Origin: Scedosporium boydii
Taxonomy: Eukaryota; Ascomycota; Sordariomycetes; Microascales; Microascaceae
NCBI GenBank assembly: GCA_002221725.1
Contig: NJFT01000095.1
Location: forward strand, 62,001 to 126,000
DNA: 64,000 nucleotides
Direction of reading: 5' to 3'
Below the pieces are notes generated by a model. It was not told the DNA's origin. It searched no databases and saw nothing but the letters and a program-made list of their open reading frames with translations. The position numbers were made by a program, and so were the translations under genes. Below, piece by piece: positions 37,415 through 46,927 of this stretch (position 1 is its first letter; the number at the start of each line of letters is the position of its first letter).

Positions 37415-38470
37415 CTACATCACTAACCTCATCACCTCGGTAGCAACAGCATCGGTAAGAGACTCGGTCGACTCTAGGCCTCCTAGGTCGGGAGTGAGGT
37501 TCGTCTTGGACTCGATGACAGTGCGGACAGCGTTGCGAACGGCGGTAGCCTCCTTTTGCTTTCCAACGTGATCTAGAAGCTCCGCACCGCTAAGTATGAG
37601 GGCCAAGGGGTTTGCGATGCCCTTGCCAGCAATGTCCGGCGCGGCACCGTGGCTGGCCTCGAAGACGGCGACGCCATCGCCGATATTGGAGCCCGGTGCA
37701 AGACCCAGCGAACCGGCAAGACCGGCAGCTAAGTCGGAGAAGATGTCGCCGTATTGGTTGGCGGTGCAGATGACGTCGAAGCGGGTGGGGTCCTTGACGA
37801 CGGTGTAGCACGCAGCGTCAATCATCATGTCGTCGGCTTGGATCTCGGGGTAAATCGCCGCGACTTCGTAGAAGCACCGCAAGAAAAGTCCGTCCGTGTA
37901 GTTGAGGACGTTGGCTTTATGGAGGCAAGTCACGCGTTTTCGGCCGAGTTTGCGCGCGTAGTCGAAGGAGTACTTGGCCACCCGTGTCGCAGCTGCACGG
38001 GTCGTCAATTTAATCGCCTCTGCCGCAATATCGTCGCCAATTTTGTGCTCGTGCCCAATGTAAATATCCTCAGTAACTTCCCGCATAACGACGAGATCCA
38101 TAGCCTCGTGCCGGCCTGAAACACCAGGAAACCCCCGAATGGGCCGGGGATTCACAAATAAGCTGAGCTCGCGACGCACGGCGTTGTTGAGAGAGGGATA
38201 GGTGAGCTCGGAGCCATCCGGTTGTACGCAAGTGATGCGACCCTCGAGCTTGTTGACGATAAGAGGCGCCTTAATGTTCACACCTATGGCGCGCAGGCGC
38301 TGCACAGTTTGTGGCGCTAGGGGGTGGCCGTATGCGGCGATGCCCTCCTCCGCAATGGGGATGTCTTCCCATTTGAAGGGTACCCCTGTAGCTTCGAGGA
38401 CGCGTTGCGTTGCTTTGGTGATTTCGGGTCCGATCCCGTTGCCTTTGAGGATACCCACGTGTAGGGCCAT
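37415..38470 (-). CDS. Isocitrate/isopropylmalate dehydrogenase family enzyme
   Basis: The gene is a single exon of 351 residues starting MALHVGILKGNGIGPEI. Family enzymes oxidise and decarboxylate (2R,3S)-2-hydroxy-3-carboxy acids such as isocitrate, isopropylmalate, homoisocitrate or tartrate. The signatures are present: GNGIGPEI, LFVNPRPIRG for the substrate arginines, a shifted VTEDIYIG in place of the NTEG loop, QYGDIFSDLAAGLAGSLGL, and SHGAAPDIAGKGIANPLA, which favours NAD. No mitochondrial presequence is seen, so a cytosolic location is likely. It is divergent from the amidohydrolase at 39.5 kb, and the shared promoter holds a TCGG-N7-CCGA site. The exact substrate cannot be told. The unusual VNPRP arginine loop suggests it is not the housekeeping IDH or LEU2-type enzyme. 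Confidence 0.9.
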   Translation of the reverse strand: MALHVGILKGNGIGPEITKATQRVLEATGVPFKWEDIPIAEEGIAAYGHPLAPQTVQRLRAIGVNIKAPLIVNKLEGRITCVQPDGSELTYPSLNNAVRRELSLFVNPRPIRGFPGVSGRHEAMDLVVMREVTEDIYIGHEHKIGDDIAAEAIKLTTRAAATRVAKYSFDYARKLGRKRVTCLHKANVLNYTDGLFLRCFYEVAAIYPEIQADDMMIDAACYTVVKDPTRFDVICTANQYGDIFSDLAAGLAGSLGLAPGSNIGDGVAVFEASHGAAPDIAGKGIANPLALILSGAELLDHVGKQKEATAVRNAVRTVIESKTNLTPDLGGLESTESLTDAVATEVMRLVM

Positions 38471-39531
38471 TTTAAGGAGAGACGGTTGGAGTAGATCAAA
38501 TGATTATGAAGAAAATCGGATGTCGAGGTATTGTAATGGTAAATGTTGCATATCCTCCGCTTCTCCGCACACCAATGCACAGTGAATAAACTGTTTAGCT
38601 AAAAACAGGAAATTGGACTTCTTATATACCCTTTGCTTCTATTCCTTTTTTTCATCTTCTCCTTCAGTACACAATGCAAGGCAAGTTATGAACCCCATTT
38701 TTTTCCATTATGATTTTCTCCTTGAGAAGCCCCGAGCCTCATCGATGCCACGAAGCGGCTTTTGGCCGATAGAGGAGGTCCAGTCCCGTGCTTGCAATAT
38801 TATGGGTCCCTGAATTTTTTTTATACAAGAGTGAGTGTGGGGAGAAGAGGGAGAGCGATAAATCGGGCAAAAGCCGTAGGGGCAATTTTATCGGAGCACT
38901 GCCGAAAGCGGAGGACCTGGGGATATCGTCTCGTCAGTCCAACTGTCAAACCACACCAGACGACTAACCCTGTCAATTGCCCATTCTCATAACCCTCATT
39001 CGTGTTTGTGCAGGACTAGGAAACGAATTGATCTCCTCGGCCGGACTGAGATGGCCAACAAGAACCGGCATCCAGACAAAGGGACAGATACCTATGCCTA
39101 GACAAGCTCATTATCCCCCGCACATTGCCATCGTCCTAACCTGGTTAGGCATAGGAAGAAGGACCCATCCCCAAAGTTCTCTCTAATACCATTGGACACA
39201 AAGATGGGGGACTTGAGCGGATCTACCCCGGATCCCACAGCGACAATGCTTCCTGGAGCGTTGGTTGCGATGGGCAATCAACAACGCCGATTCAGAATGA
39301 AGTGGTGCGGCAAAGACTCAGGGACTGTTCTTTCTGTACTGTAGAGGCGATGGAGTAGCAACGTAAATAAGTATAAATAAGTCGGGACGTGCTTTCAAAT
39401 TAAGGACGTGATCCGAACCGTAAGAGTTTCCCCATCTCTTAGCCGAAGGTCTCGTCTTCTAATATCGTCCTTTAAGACAAGATACACCGCTTTTTGTCTT
39501 TAAGATCCAATTAATCAAAAATGCTGCCGAG
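38471..39531. promoter_or_regulatory. Divergent promoter of dehydrogenase and amidohydrolase A
   Basis: This 1.06-kb stretch has no gene. It holds one perfect TCGG-N7-CCGA palindrome and a TATAAATA box at 39372-39379, about 150 bp before the amidohydrolase start. Confidence 0.7.
38891..38905. promoter_or_regulatory. TCGG-N7-CCGA palindrome 1
   Basis: TCGGAGCACTGCCGA lies 421 bp from the dehydrogenase start and 627 bp from the amidohydrolase start. Inverted CGG triplets are typical Zn2Cys6 dimer sites. Confidence 0.7.
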
Positions 39532-40662
39532 ATGCGGACCTCGCACATTCTTGCTTGTCTCTCCTTTGGCCTTGGCGTTATGGCGTCCAGATTCCCTCCC
39601 GGTGCATGGTGTGTTTCATCTCCGCCCCATCTTCCCCATTATTACGAGTTCCCACTAACATGTATATGATCGAAGGGACTGCCATATCCACGTAATTGAT
39701 CCCGAAAGTTTTCCTCTATCCCCCGACAGAGGTAAGTTCTTTTAATTTTTTTTTTCCCTGTCACACCACAGTGTCAAAGAAGGCGCATTTAGATGCCGAA
39801 CGACGACACTGACTTGATTCAACTAGAGTACACCCCCAAAGCCGCCACCGTCCATAACGCCACCGAATTCCAAGAGGGCCGCGGAATCCACCACGCCGTC
39901 ATCATCCAACCCAGCGTCTACGGCTACGACAACTCCGCCCTCATCGATGCCCTGAGATTCTTCAAGGGCCAGTACCGAGGCGTCGCCGTCGTCGACCCAG
40001 ACAACGTCACGGATGAGGCCCTACGGGAACTCCACGATGTCGGCGTCCGAGGGCTGCGGCTAAACTTTATCAACGGTGCCACCGATGAGGAGATTCTCGC
40101 GGCCGTGGAGAAAATTGCCACCGTTGCGGAGAAGTTCGATTGGGCGATAGAGTTGTGGGGCCCATTGCAAGCCTACGTGGTTCTACATGAGTATATCATG
40201 AACTCGAACTTGCGGTTCGTGGCGGATCATTTTGCGCAGACCCGTGTCGGCTCTTGGACGAATAATACGGCGAACACGAAGGATCCTTATCGTACCAAGG
40301 GGTTTTCGGAGATGGTTGACCTGGTTAAGAATAAGAGGCTCTTCGTCAAGCTCTCGGGTCCGTACAGGAATTCCAAGGAAGCGCCGCTTTACGAGGACAT
40401 GCGCGTTGTGGCCGAGACCATCATATTCAATGGACCTGAGATGGTTGTGTACGGTAGCGATTGGCCTCATACCGGCAGCAAGGAGGGAAATGAAGCTGCG
40501 GGTGGTCGCCTTTTGCCCCAGAATTACCTCAGCATTAACGACGCCGCCGTTACTGAGGTTCTTCGAGACTGGCTGGGCGACGAGAAGCAGTGGTACCGCA
40601 CGATGGTGGATAACCCTATCCGACTCTGGGGTGCTTTTGAAGATGACCTCGAAGAAAATTAG
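39532..40662 (+). CDS. Amidohydrolase A, 2-pyrone-4,6-dicarboxylate hydrolase (LigI)-like
   Basis: Exons 39532..39608, 39676..39731 and 39827..40662 give 322 residues. The last acceptor (39826) was chosen because it joins SPDR to EYTPKAATV in frame; starting the exon earlier leaves a stop. The protein is a TIM-barrel of the LigI/lactonase group, which opens lactone rings. Metal ligands are visible as WDCHIHV near the N-terminus, FVADHFA in the middle and YGSDWPHTG near the end. IIQPSVYGYDNSALIDAL and VRGLRLNF are typical of the group. The first 16 residues (MRTSHILACLSFGLGV) are hydrophobic and could be a signal peptide, but a start at the Met 17 codons later (MASRFPPGAWDC) is equally possible and would be cytosolic. 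A paralogue lies at 43.6 kb. Confidence 0.88.
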
Positions 40663-40884
40663 ATAGAATACAGTTTCCCGTTATAGCGCAAAGGGCAGGC
40701 TGTTTACTGTTGCGGATCGCCATGCTAGGAAGTACTAGCTAGTTTAACCTCCATCTAAGTTGATTCGGGAACTCATATTGAAGATATTCCCAAGACTTAC
40801 TTCCAACGCAACAAGCTATTAGAGATCGGATTTCTCATCATTTCACAAGAGTATTATATAATTGTTTACAAGTTACGACACGTT

Positions 40885-42885
40885 TCATACCAGAAGATCC
40901 GTCCATCCAATGCCACTCATGTCAAAGCCACTGGTGAGTAAATCATTCCACGCTATATCAGTACTCGGTGTCGGCTGTCCTGGTTGAGCAACCTCCCGCT
41001 GCTGGCTCTTGAGCCCAAACCATGTCAGGAACTCAGAATCAACTTCCTCGTCCGCCATTCCCGACACTCTATCAAAGCTGGACAAAACGGCACCTCCTAG
41101 CCTCTCGATGATACGCGCGCTGTAGTCACCTACCGCACGTCCGGACGAGATGTCGCGGAGGAGCGACGTAGCTAGCCCGACGTTGCGCTCTACAGCAGTC
41201 CGCCCGAGATCTTGCCGGAGGACCCGACTCGTTCGGAGCGAGTGTAGCATGGTGACGGCGGCCATGAAGATGGAGTTGAGGGCTACAAAACTATAGCTTA
41301 GCTTGTTTTTAGCGTTTAATGTACTGTAAGATGCAAGTAAGCTGATCGAGGAATCGGCGCAGAGACGGACAGCATCGAGTGTGGTGGTTGGGGATGCGTG
41401 GGAGGGGCGGTATAGCGTGATGATGGCGTGGTGATACGCGATCTGGAACCACTCTGGCGTTTGGAACATGGAGGAAGGAGTCAAGTAGCGTGGAGCGTTG
41501 GCGAGCCAGTCAGTGAGCTGGATGTAGTGCTCGCGACGGATGCTCTCTAACATCTCAGTCGCCTCAAGGCCTGTTTTCCCTGCTGCGTGGAAGGTGTTGT
41601 ACACATTGGTATTGAGTCGCCGGAGCTTCACTGTGTGGATCAAGGCAGAGACATCCCTAGTATCTGGGATGACTGCGTGCGGAAGTGGGAGGACGGGGGA
41701 AGAGATCGTTGGGTCGAGTAGGTCATCTCGTATAGGTTCGGGAAGCGGCGTTGTGACATCGGAGTCCTGGATTCCAAGCGGGCGATTCAACGCCATGGAT
41801 ATGCTACGGTCCATTACATAGACGCACCACCATAGCCTTTTCCTCATCTCTACTTGAAGAAGGTTTTGTCCGACAACCACTTCCTGCCGGTGCATATCCA
41901 GACTGATCGCCAAACGGAGTGCTAGCCCAATGGTGAACCACAGATTGACCGACTGCGGCTCGTTGATGCCGTACATGACAAGTAGGAGCAGACATTGTAT
42001 ACAGTCGAGGTCGTCAGCAGCAAGCACGACGCTGATATCGTTGGCAGCCGCTTGGAAATAGCACTCACGTACGGCGGTTCCGCTTCCAGAGTGAAACCTG
42101 CGATTCTTCTCGATGGCCGCTATGGCGAAAACAATGTTGACCAGGAACGATGAGAGGTCTCGGCCCGGCAAGCCCTGTGAAAGCGGGGCAAAATCTTCTC
42201 GCATGAACGTATCTCTGTGCAGGACAGGCAGCTGCGGCCACCGTCGGGCGAAGAAGATGTCGACTAGTTCGTTTCCATCCTCCCACAGCTGAGACGTTGA
42301 CGCGGTGTCCGGAGCGGTTGCGGCTGCTCCATCGGCGCCAGTACCGATGCTACTCCCCCACAGGTGCCACGGGCTACCTAAAAGTCCAGACTGCGGATAA
42401 TCGGATGTATCTCCCTGTGGAAATGTAGGGCGAAGGATGCGGGCGGCATTGGGGTAATACCCCGCCCTCTGGTGTAAAAGCTGGCCGATGCCGTGCGTCG
42501 GAGGTATGCCGCCCGTAGAAGGCGGATCGAGATTATCGGACTGGTCCACCCGTGGGCACACCCCCCTTTCTAAGGACGCAATCTTCGCTTCCAGATTGCG
42601 CACCTGTTCCCGCAAAGCGACGCAATCGCAGCTCGGATCCTGGATGATCAGCCTTTGTGAGGGCACGCAGGGATTCCCCGACGCCGCACAGTTGGAGCAC
42701 GTCGGCACCTTCCCATCGCACTTTTGTTTCCGCCTTCGACACCTCTCGCATGCGGCCACACTCCTTCTCAGACCCCGTCTATTTCTAGGGTTGGCCGATG
42801 GGCGCCTCTGGTGTTGTTGCGGCTCGTCCTCTTCGGGACTGGGTCGACCCGCTGTCCCATACATAGGGGACGACGGGGACTGCAT
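40885..42885 (-). CDS. Zn2Cys6 transcription factor, cluster regulator candidate 1
   Basis: The gene is a single exon of 666 residues. The zinc cluster CX2CX6CX6CX2CX6C (CERC ... CSNC ... C) starts near residue 46. It sits after a basic stretch (RNRRGLRRSV) and before a coiled segment (LREQVRNLEAKIASLERGV) suited to dimerisation. The middle fungal TF domain shows DIFFARRWPQLPVLHRDTF, RLAISLDMHRQE and MRKRLWWCVYVMDRSIS. The gene lies between the two amidohydrolases and shares its promoter with amidohydrolase B, including the palindromes. Both position and the inverted-CGG sites make it a good candidate for the pathway activator and for autoregulation. That is inference; the other cluster regulator at 59.3 kb is an equal candidate. 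Confidence 0.92.
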   Translation of the reverse strand: MQSPSSPMYGTAGRPSPEEDEPQQHQRRPSANPRNRRGLRRSVAACERCRRRKQKCDGKVPTCSNCAASGNPCVPSQRLIIQDPSCDCVALREQVRNLEAKIASLERGVCPRVDQSDNLDPPSTGGIPPTHGIGQLLHQRAGYYPNAARILRPTFPQGDTSDYPQSGLLGSPWHLWGSSIGTGADGAAATAPDTASTSQLWEDGNELVDIFFARRWPQLPVLHRDTFMREDFAPLSQGLPGRDLSSFLVNIVFAIAAIEKNRRFHSGSGTAVRECYFQAAANDISVVLAADDLDCIQCLLLLVMYGINEPQSVNLWFTIGLALRLAISLDMHRQEVVVGQNLLQVEMRKRLWWCVYVMDRSISMALNRPLGIQDSDVTTPLPEPIRDDLLDPTISSPVLPLPHAVIPDTRDVSALIHTVKLRRLNTNVYNTFHAAGKTGLEATEMLESIRREHYIQLTDWLANAPRYLTPSSMFQTPEWFQIAYHHAIITLYRPSHASPTTTLDAVRLCADSSISLLASYSTLNAKNKLSYSFVALNSIFMAAVTMLHSLRTSRVLRQDLGRTAVERNVGLATSLLRDISSGRAVGDYSARIIERLGGAVLSSFDRVSGMADEEVDSEFLTWFGLKSQQREVAQPGQPTPSTDIAWNDLLTSGFDMSGIGWTDLLV

Positions 42886-43027
42886 ACCCCGACGCGATGG
42901 TCCGATACGAGGATTTAGAGGTCCTCTTTATCCTTCAATAAGTCGGTGATCTTTCTCCGGGCTTCGATCAATCTATCGGACATTGAGCATTTAGCTGATT
43001 CTGACACATTTCGGATGTTGTGCCGCC

Positions 43028-43042
43028 GCGGGAGATGTCCGA
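43028..43042. promoter_or_regulatory. Imperfect CGG-N7-CCG site
   Basis: GCGGGAGATGTCCGA matches TCGG-N7-CCGA except for the first base. It lies about 145 bp upstream of regulator 1. Confidence 0.5.
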
Positions 43043-43319
43043 AAAAGGTACGGCATCACGTGAGTATCTGTAACGAAGTAAACCTTCTGCCGTTCCTATA
43101 CTAATACTTTGTACTCTTTCCGAGGTATCTGTATCTACTGAGAAGTTGAGAACCATAATTCCACCATAATTTCCCAGTATTGGGCGATAGATAGGGTTGG
43201 CATGTTACTTAATGAAACCATGAATACGTGTTTTTTTTTTCCCTTAGCAATTTTATGAATGCCTCGTCGCCCGTATCCGTAACCTGACAGAATAACCGCC
43301 CGAAGAAGTACTCGCGATC

Positions 43320-43334
43320 TCGGCTTTCCCCCGA
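43320..43334. promoter_or_regulatory. TCGG-N7-CCGA palindrome 2
   Basis: TCGGCTTTCCCCCGA lies 275 bp upstream of amidohydrolase B and 435 bp from regulator 1. Confidence 0.7.
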
Positions 43335-43367
43335 ACCTAGTCTTTCACGGGAGCAAAACTCGGGCCA

Positions 43368-43381
43368 TCGGAAATTCCCGA
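43368..43381. promoter_or_regulatory. TCGG-N6-CCGA site
   Basis: TCGGAAATTCCCGA has the same half-sites with six bases between them, the spacing known for UaY/Ppr1-type regulators. It lies 228 bp upstream of amidohydrolase B. Confidence 0.55.
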
Positions 43382-43608
43382 TAAGAAGGCGAAGTGGTGA
43401 AATGCCTCGTACACTCAGTCAAAAAAGGTGTACCCCACCAGAGCCAGCGTTCATCATCAAAAAGGGAATAGATGAAATTCTACCGATGAAATGTTGCTTT
43501 TCCGGACCCCTAAGATTTGTGGCCTTTTAGTCGTTAAATTCCCCGCGGGCAGCGGACCAGCCAGGGGTAGTGGTACCTCCTTTAGCCTCATCTTAGCCAA
43601 AGCCAGCC

Positions 43609-44640
43609 ATGACGTCCCATCTCCTGCCTGCCGGGGCATACGACACTCACGTCCACGTCTTCGATAAGCGTCTAGGCCCCTATGCCGCGGGCCGTTCCTA
43701 CACCCCAGGGGAAGCCTCCAGAGAAAGCCTTTTGGAATTTGAATCTGGGGTCTCCGTAACGGGGAAGCCTTGCAACATCGTGATGGTGCAGGCATCACCA
43801 TACAAGAATGATAACCGCGTTCTGCTAGCCACTCTCGAAAGCTTCCGTAAGGAAGGCATTAAGACGGCGCGGGGTATTGCGGTGTTCGATTCCCGGATTG
43901 TCACAGATGAGGAGCTTCAATTTATGCATGACTTGGGTGTGCGTGGGCTGCGGTTAAATGTCCAGTCGGATAGTAGCGGCGTGGATGTTGGAGCCCTAGA
44001 AGAGGCTATGATACATGGTGCTGAACGGATTAAGAGTTTTCCTGGTTGGAAGTTGCAGCTCTATGCGCCAAGTAGTGTTTGGGACTGTACGTTGTTTATG
44101 CCCGAAATCGACCTTGACCCTGTTTCTGGCTTGCACGAAAAAAACTAACATGTCCAATTAGATCTCCACCCGGTCGTATCAAAACTGCCTGTCCCGGTCA
44201 TCGCAGACCACTTTGCGGGGCTGAAGGCACTTTCTAAACTACCGCAAACGGATGGAGAGAACAATTCCGCGACGGACGAAAAGCTCGTCCTCACTCAGCC
44301 GGGGCTGGAAGCCGTAGTTCGCCTCGCCGAGGAATCTCGACTGATAATCAAACTCTCAGGTTTCTACCGCGCATCCAACTCAACCGCAGACACTTACCAA
44401 GATCTAGCTCCGATCGTGCGATATCTGGCGAAGAAGGTTCCCGGACAACTTGTCTGGGGCAGTGACTGGCCTCATACTGGAGAAGCGAAGACCAGAGACA
44501 TTGCGACTGCTGCGATGACGATTGAGCACTTCCAGAAAATTGATGATGAGGGGATTCTTAGGAATCTTAGAGAGTGGCTTGGAAGTGATAATATATGGCA
44601 CAAAGTGATGGTGGAAAACCCCAGGTTACTGTATGAATAG
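43609..44640 (+). CDS. Amidohydrolase B, LigI-like
   Basis: Two exons, 43609..44086 and 44162..44640, give 318 residues; the junction rebuilds WDYLHPVV. It is a paralogue of the gene at 39.5 kb with the same fold and metal ligands: YDTHVHVFD, VIADHFAG and WGSDWPHTG. GAYDTHVHVFDKRLGPYAAG and VRGLRLNVQ mark the LigI-like lactonase group. There is no signal peptide, so it should act in the cytosol. Identity to amidohydrolase A is clearly partial, so the two may act on different lactones or tautomers in one pathway, or on two pathways. PDC hydrolase, sulfomuconolactone hydrolase and galactarolactone-type activities all occur in this family, so the substrate is not assigned. Confidence 0.9.
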
Positions 44641-45080
44641 GTTCTAGTGAGAGTCGATGAAAAGAGTCAATCATGACTTTCTAGGTGCTGGAGTGACAAC
44701 AAACGTCCTGTGATGTATATGAAGACTGCTCGACTGCGGTTCATATACAAAGCAGACACGTGGAAGAGTGAAATTTCATGTAACTGAGATCTCGACGATA
44801 ATATATGTTGTGCGCCCCAACACTCCTCGGAACGTAAGCCTCTAATCTATCTTTTTACTGCGCTGACGCCTATCGATCTATTCTCACCCTAGTAATAGGT
44901 TTTCTCTCATCCTCCCTGTGTAATACGAAATATAGATCTAGATATAGTCGTCGTCGTCTAGAGAAGACATGCACGCAAATACCCTTACTGTTAATTAAAT
45001 TGTACCCACCAGCCCTAGCTGCCAGAAAGACCTGGCTTCAGAAGATTCTGGCTTAAAGACATCTTTCTACAAGACGGCTC
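44641..45080. other. 3' flanks of convergent genes, no gene seen
   Basis: This 440-bp stretch lies between the stop of amidohydrolase B and the stop of the carrier gene. Nothing else is recognised. Confidence 0.5.
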
Positions 45081-46354
45081 TTACATGGTTCGCGTTGTCC
45101 TTCTCCTTACTTCCTCCCTCAGCATATCGCCGAGGCCGACCATGCAGATAGTTGACCAAACAGCCACGCCCAGCCGTGGTACCACACCGCGGAAGAAGCC
45201 CAAGAATCCGGATGTGTGGTAGATATGCTTAAAGGCTGGCCACATTGTCAAAGAAGTTGGTCTTTGTGGGTCTACCTTGAGAGACTGCATCTCGACACGG
45301 AGAACCTGACGTTTCCGAGTTAGTGGACGTTCCTTGCCGAGTCTCTCATCACTTTTCGACATAGAGATCAGGGTAAATTGCGTACCTCGAAGGGTTGATT
45401 CCAGCAGCTCAATGCGCCACCGATAGTAGACGCCAAGATCTTCTCACTTGCATTCAATTTCTGGTCCTCATGCTTCTCGACAAGTTTCCTGATCCACCCG
45501 TCGGCCAACCTTGAAATACCGATACGCGACGACCACCCGGTTATTTGACGGAGAGCCACGGCGTTGACACCTTTGTACACACCCCGAAGACCCTTGGTCC
45601 GCACGATGTTGGTGAAGGTAGCCAGGGTGCCGGGAGCTTTTTCACCTGCGGTGACACTCTTTGTTCTGGTGATTTCGACGGTTTTCATACACGTAGTTAC
45701 GCCTTCACTTCATTAGTGTAAGCGAGATTAGAGGGATCGCTGATTAGTTTGTACTTACCCATGGATAGATAGGCTTGCGCGGCACCTCCTGCAATACCAC
45801 CTAGGACTCCAGCTGCCGGCTTTGAGACGCCCCAATGAGCTCTCGAGTAATACTCGACCTCTGAGTACGACAATATTAATATGGCACCTTTAGTGGAAGC
45901 TTCTACCCAGGCCTATGAGGAAAGACCGCCATTGATATTAGCAACTATGTGGGAAATAGGGCCACTGGGTAGAACAGCTTACCCAAGGAATCAAGCCTTG
46001 GTAAAAGCCTCTCCATCCGCCTCTCGCCGCTGTCTTTGTCAAGGCGTCTCTGAGTGTATCACTTCTATTAGCAGCAACCTGGTCAAAAAAACAGTTAGAC
46101 CCTTTCAAATGTTTTGGAAGAAAAGTTAGGCAATTACATGAGTCTTTACAACTTCCATAGGCTGACCCAGTGTCGATACTGAAAATGATGTGAGCAAGAC
46201 TAGCCAGACACTTAATTCCAAGTCCGATGTGGTGGAGCTTACCCTGGAAGATTCCCATAAAGGCACCGACAAGTAGATTACTCCACGGTGTTTTCCTCTT
46301 GGTGATGGTAGGCTTGGGGGGTGTGCTACACTGTTGCGGCGCGAGCGTGGCCAT
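45081..46354 (-). CDS. Mitochondrial citrate/2-oxoglutarate carrier, Yhm2-like
   Basis: Six exons, 46354..46243, 46178..46138, 46078..45983, 45912..45759, 45702..45386 and 45305..45081, give 314 residues. It belongs to the mitochondrial carrier family: three repeats with the odd-helix signatures TLGQPMEVVKTH and WNQPFEVLRVEMQ, and six TM segments. The sequence closely follows yeast Yhm2: FYQGLIPWAWVEASTKGAI, TCMKTVEITRTKS, GVYKGVNAVALRQ and FFRGVVPRLGVAVW. Yhm2 exchanges citrate and 2-oxoglutarate across the inner membrane, so this copy probably moves a tricarboxylate. The gene is divergent from the aconitase paralogue, and the promoter between them holds two palindromes. Small exon 2 (41 nt) is supported by conserved sequence on both sides. 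Confidence 0.92.
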
Positions 46355-46589
46355 GGCGCTGGCCTTGTAATGAATAATATCAAGACGAGGGCTATTTCAG
46401 ATAGTGTACCCAAAGAGGCCCCTCTTGATTTTACAGCCGGTTGATAGATAAATTGTATCGATATATATCATTGCTCTTCATGTAATATTTGCCAACCGGT
46501 CATCACAAAATTAGAATTAGTGCTGAATTAGGGGTGCTCAACCGTTGAGCACTACACTCTAAGGCATCGCGGTTGGTACCTCTTAGTTG

Positions 46590-46603
46590 TCGGAGCTATC
46601 CGA
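46590..46603. promoter_or_regulatory. TCGG-N6-CCGA site
   Basis: TCGGAGCTATCCGA has six bases between the half-sites. It lies 236 bp from the carrier start, just before a perfect N7 copy. Confidence 0.6.
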
Positions 46604-46621
46604 TGCCCTATGAGGATCTCT

Positions 46622-46636
46622 TCGGATGAAGTCCGA
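46622..46636. promoter_or_regulatory. TCGG-N7-CCGA palindrome 3
   Basis: TCGGATGAAGTCCGA lies 292 bp before the aconitase paralogue and 268 bp from the carrier start. Confidence 0.7.
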
Positions 46637-46927
46637 CGGACATTTCTCATCGCCATGGATGTTTCCGAGGAAGTCATAGACGACTCGCGAGCAAGAGATC
46701 AAAAACAACCATGTAATACGAAAAGTATGCAACAAATCAGACACGACGTATTTCGCATATACAGAGAGCTATTCTTGATCTTTTATGTCGCCATTAGTCT
46801 CGAGATTCTCTAGGCAGCTCGCCGCCTTTGACTTTAGACGTGCAGAATTGCCGCAGATTCTTACCTAACCACACCTTGAATTGGCTTTCGAAGCTGTGGA
46901 CACGACAGGCCCCTTAATTCAAGAGCT

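Larger units (their letters stand above)
42886..43608. promoter_or_regulatory. Divergent promoter of regulator 1 and amidohydrolase B
   Basis: No gene is present. Three inverted-CGG sites lie here: 43028-43042 (one outer base off), 43320-43334 (perfect) and 43368-43381 (N6 spacing). Confidence 0.7.
46355..46927. promoter_or_regulatory. Divergent promoter of carrier and aconitase paralogue
   Basis: It contains two inverted-CGG sites 32 bp apart, 46590-46603 (N6) and 46622-46636 (N7), and no gene. Confidence 0.7.
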
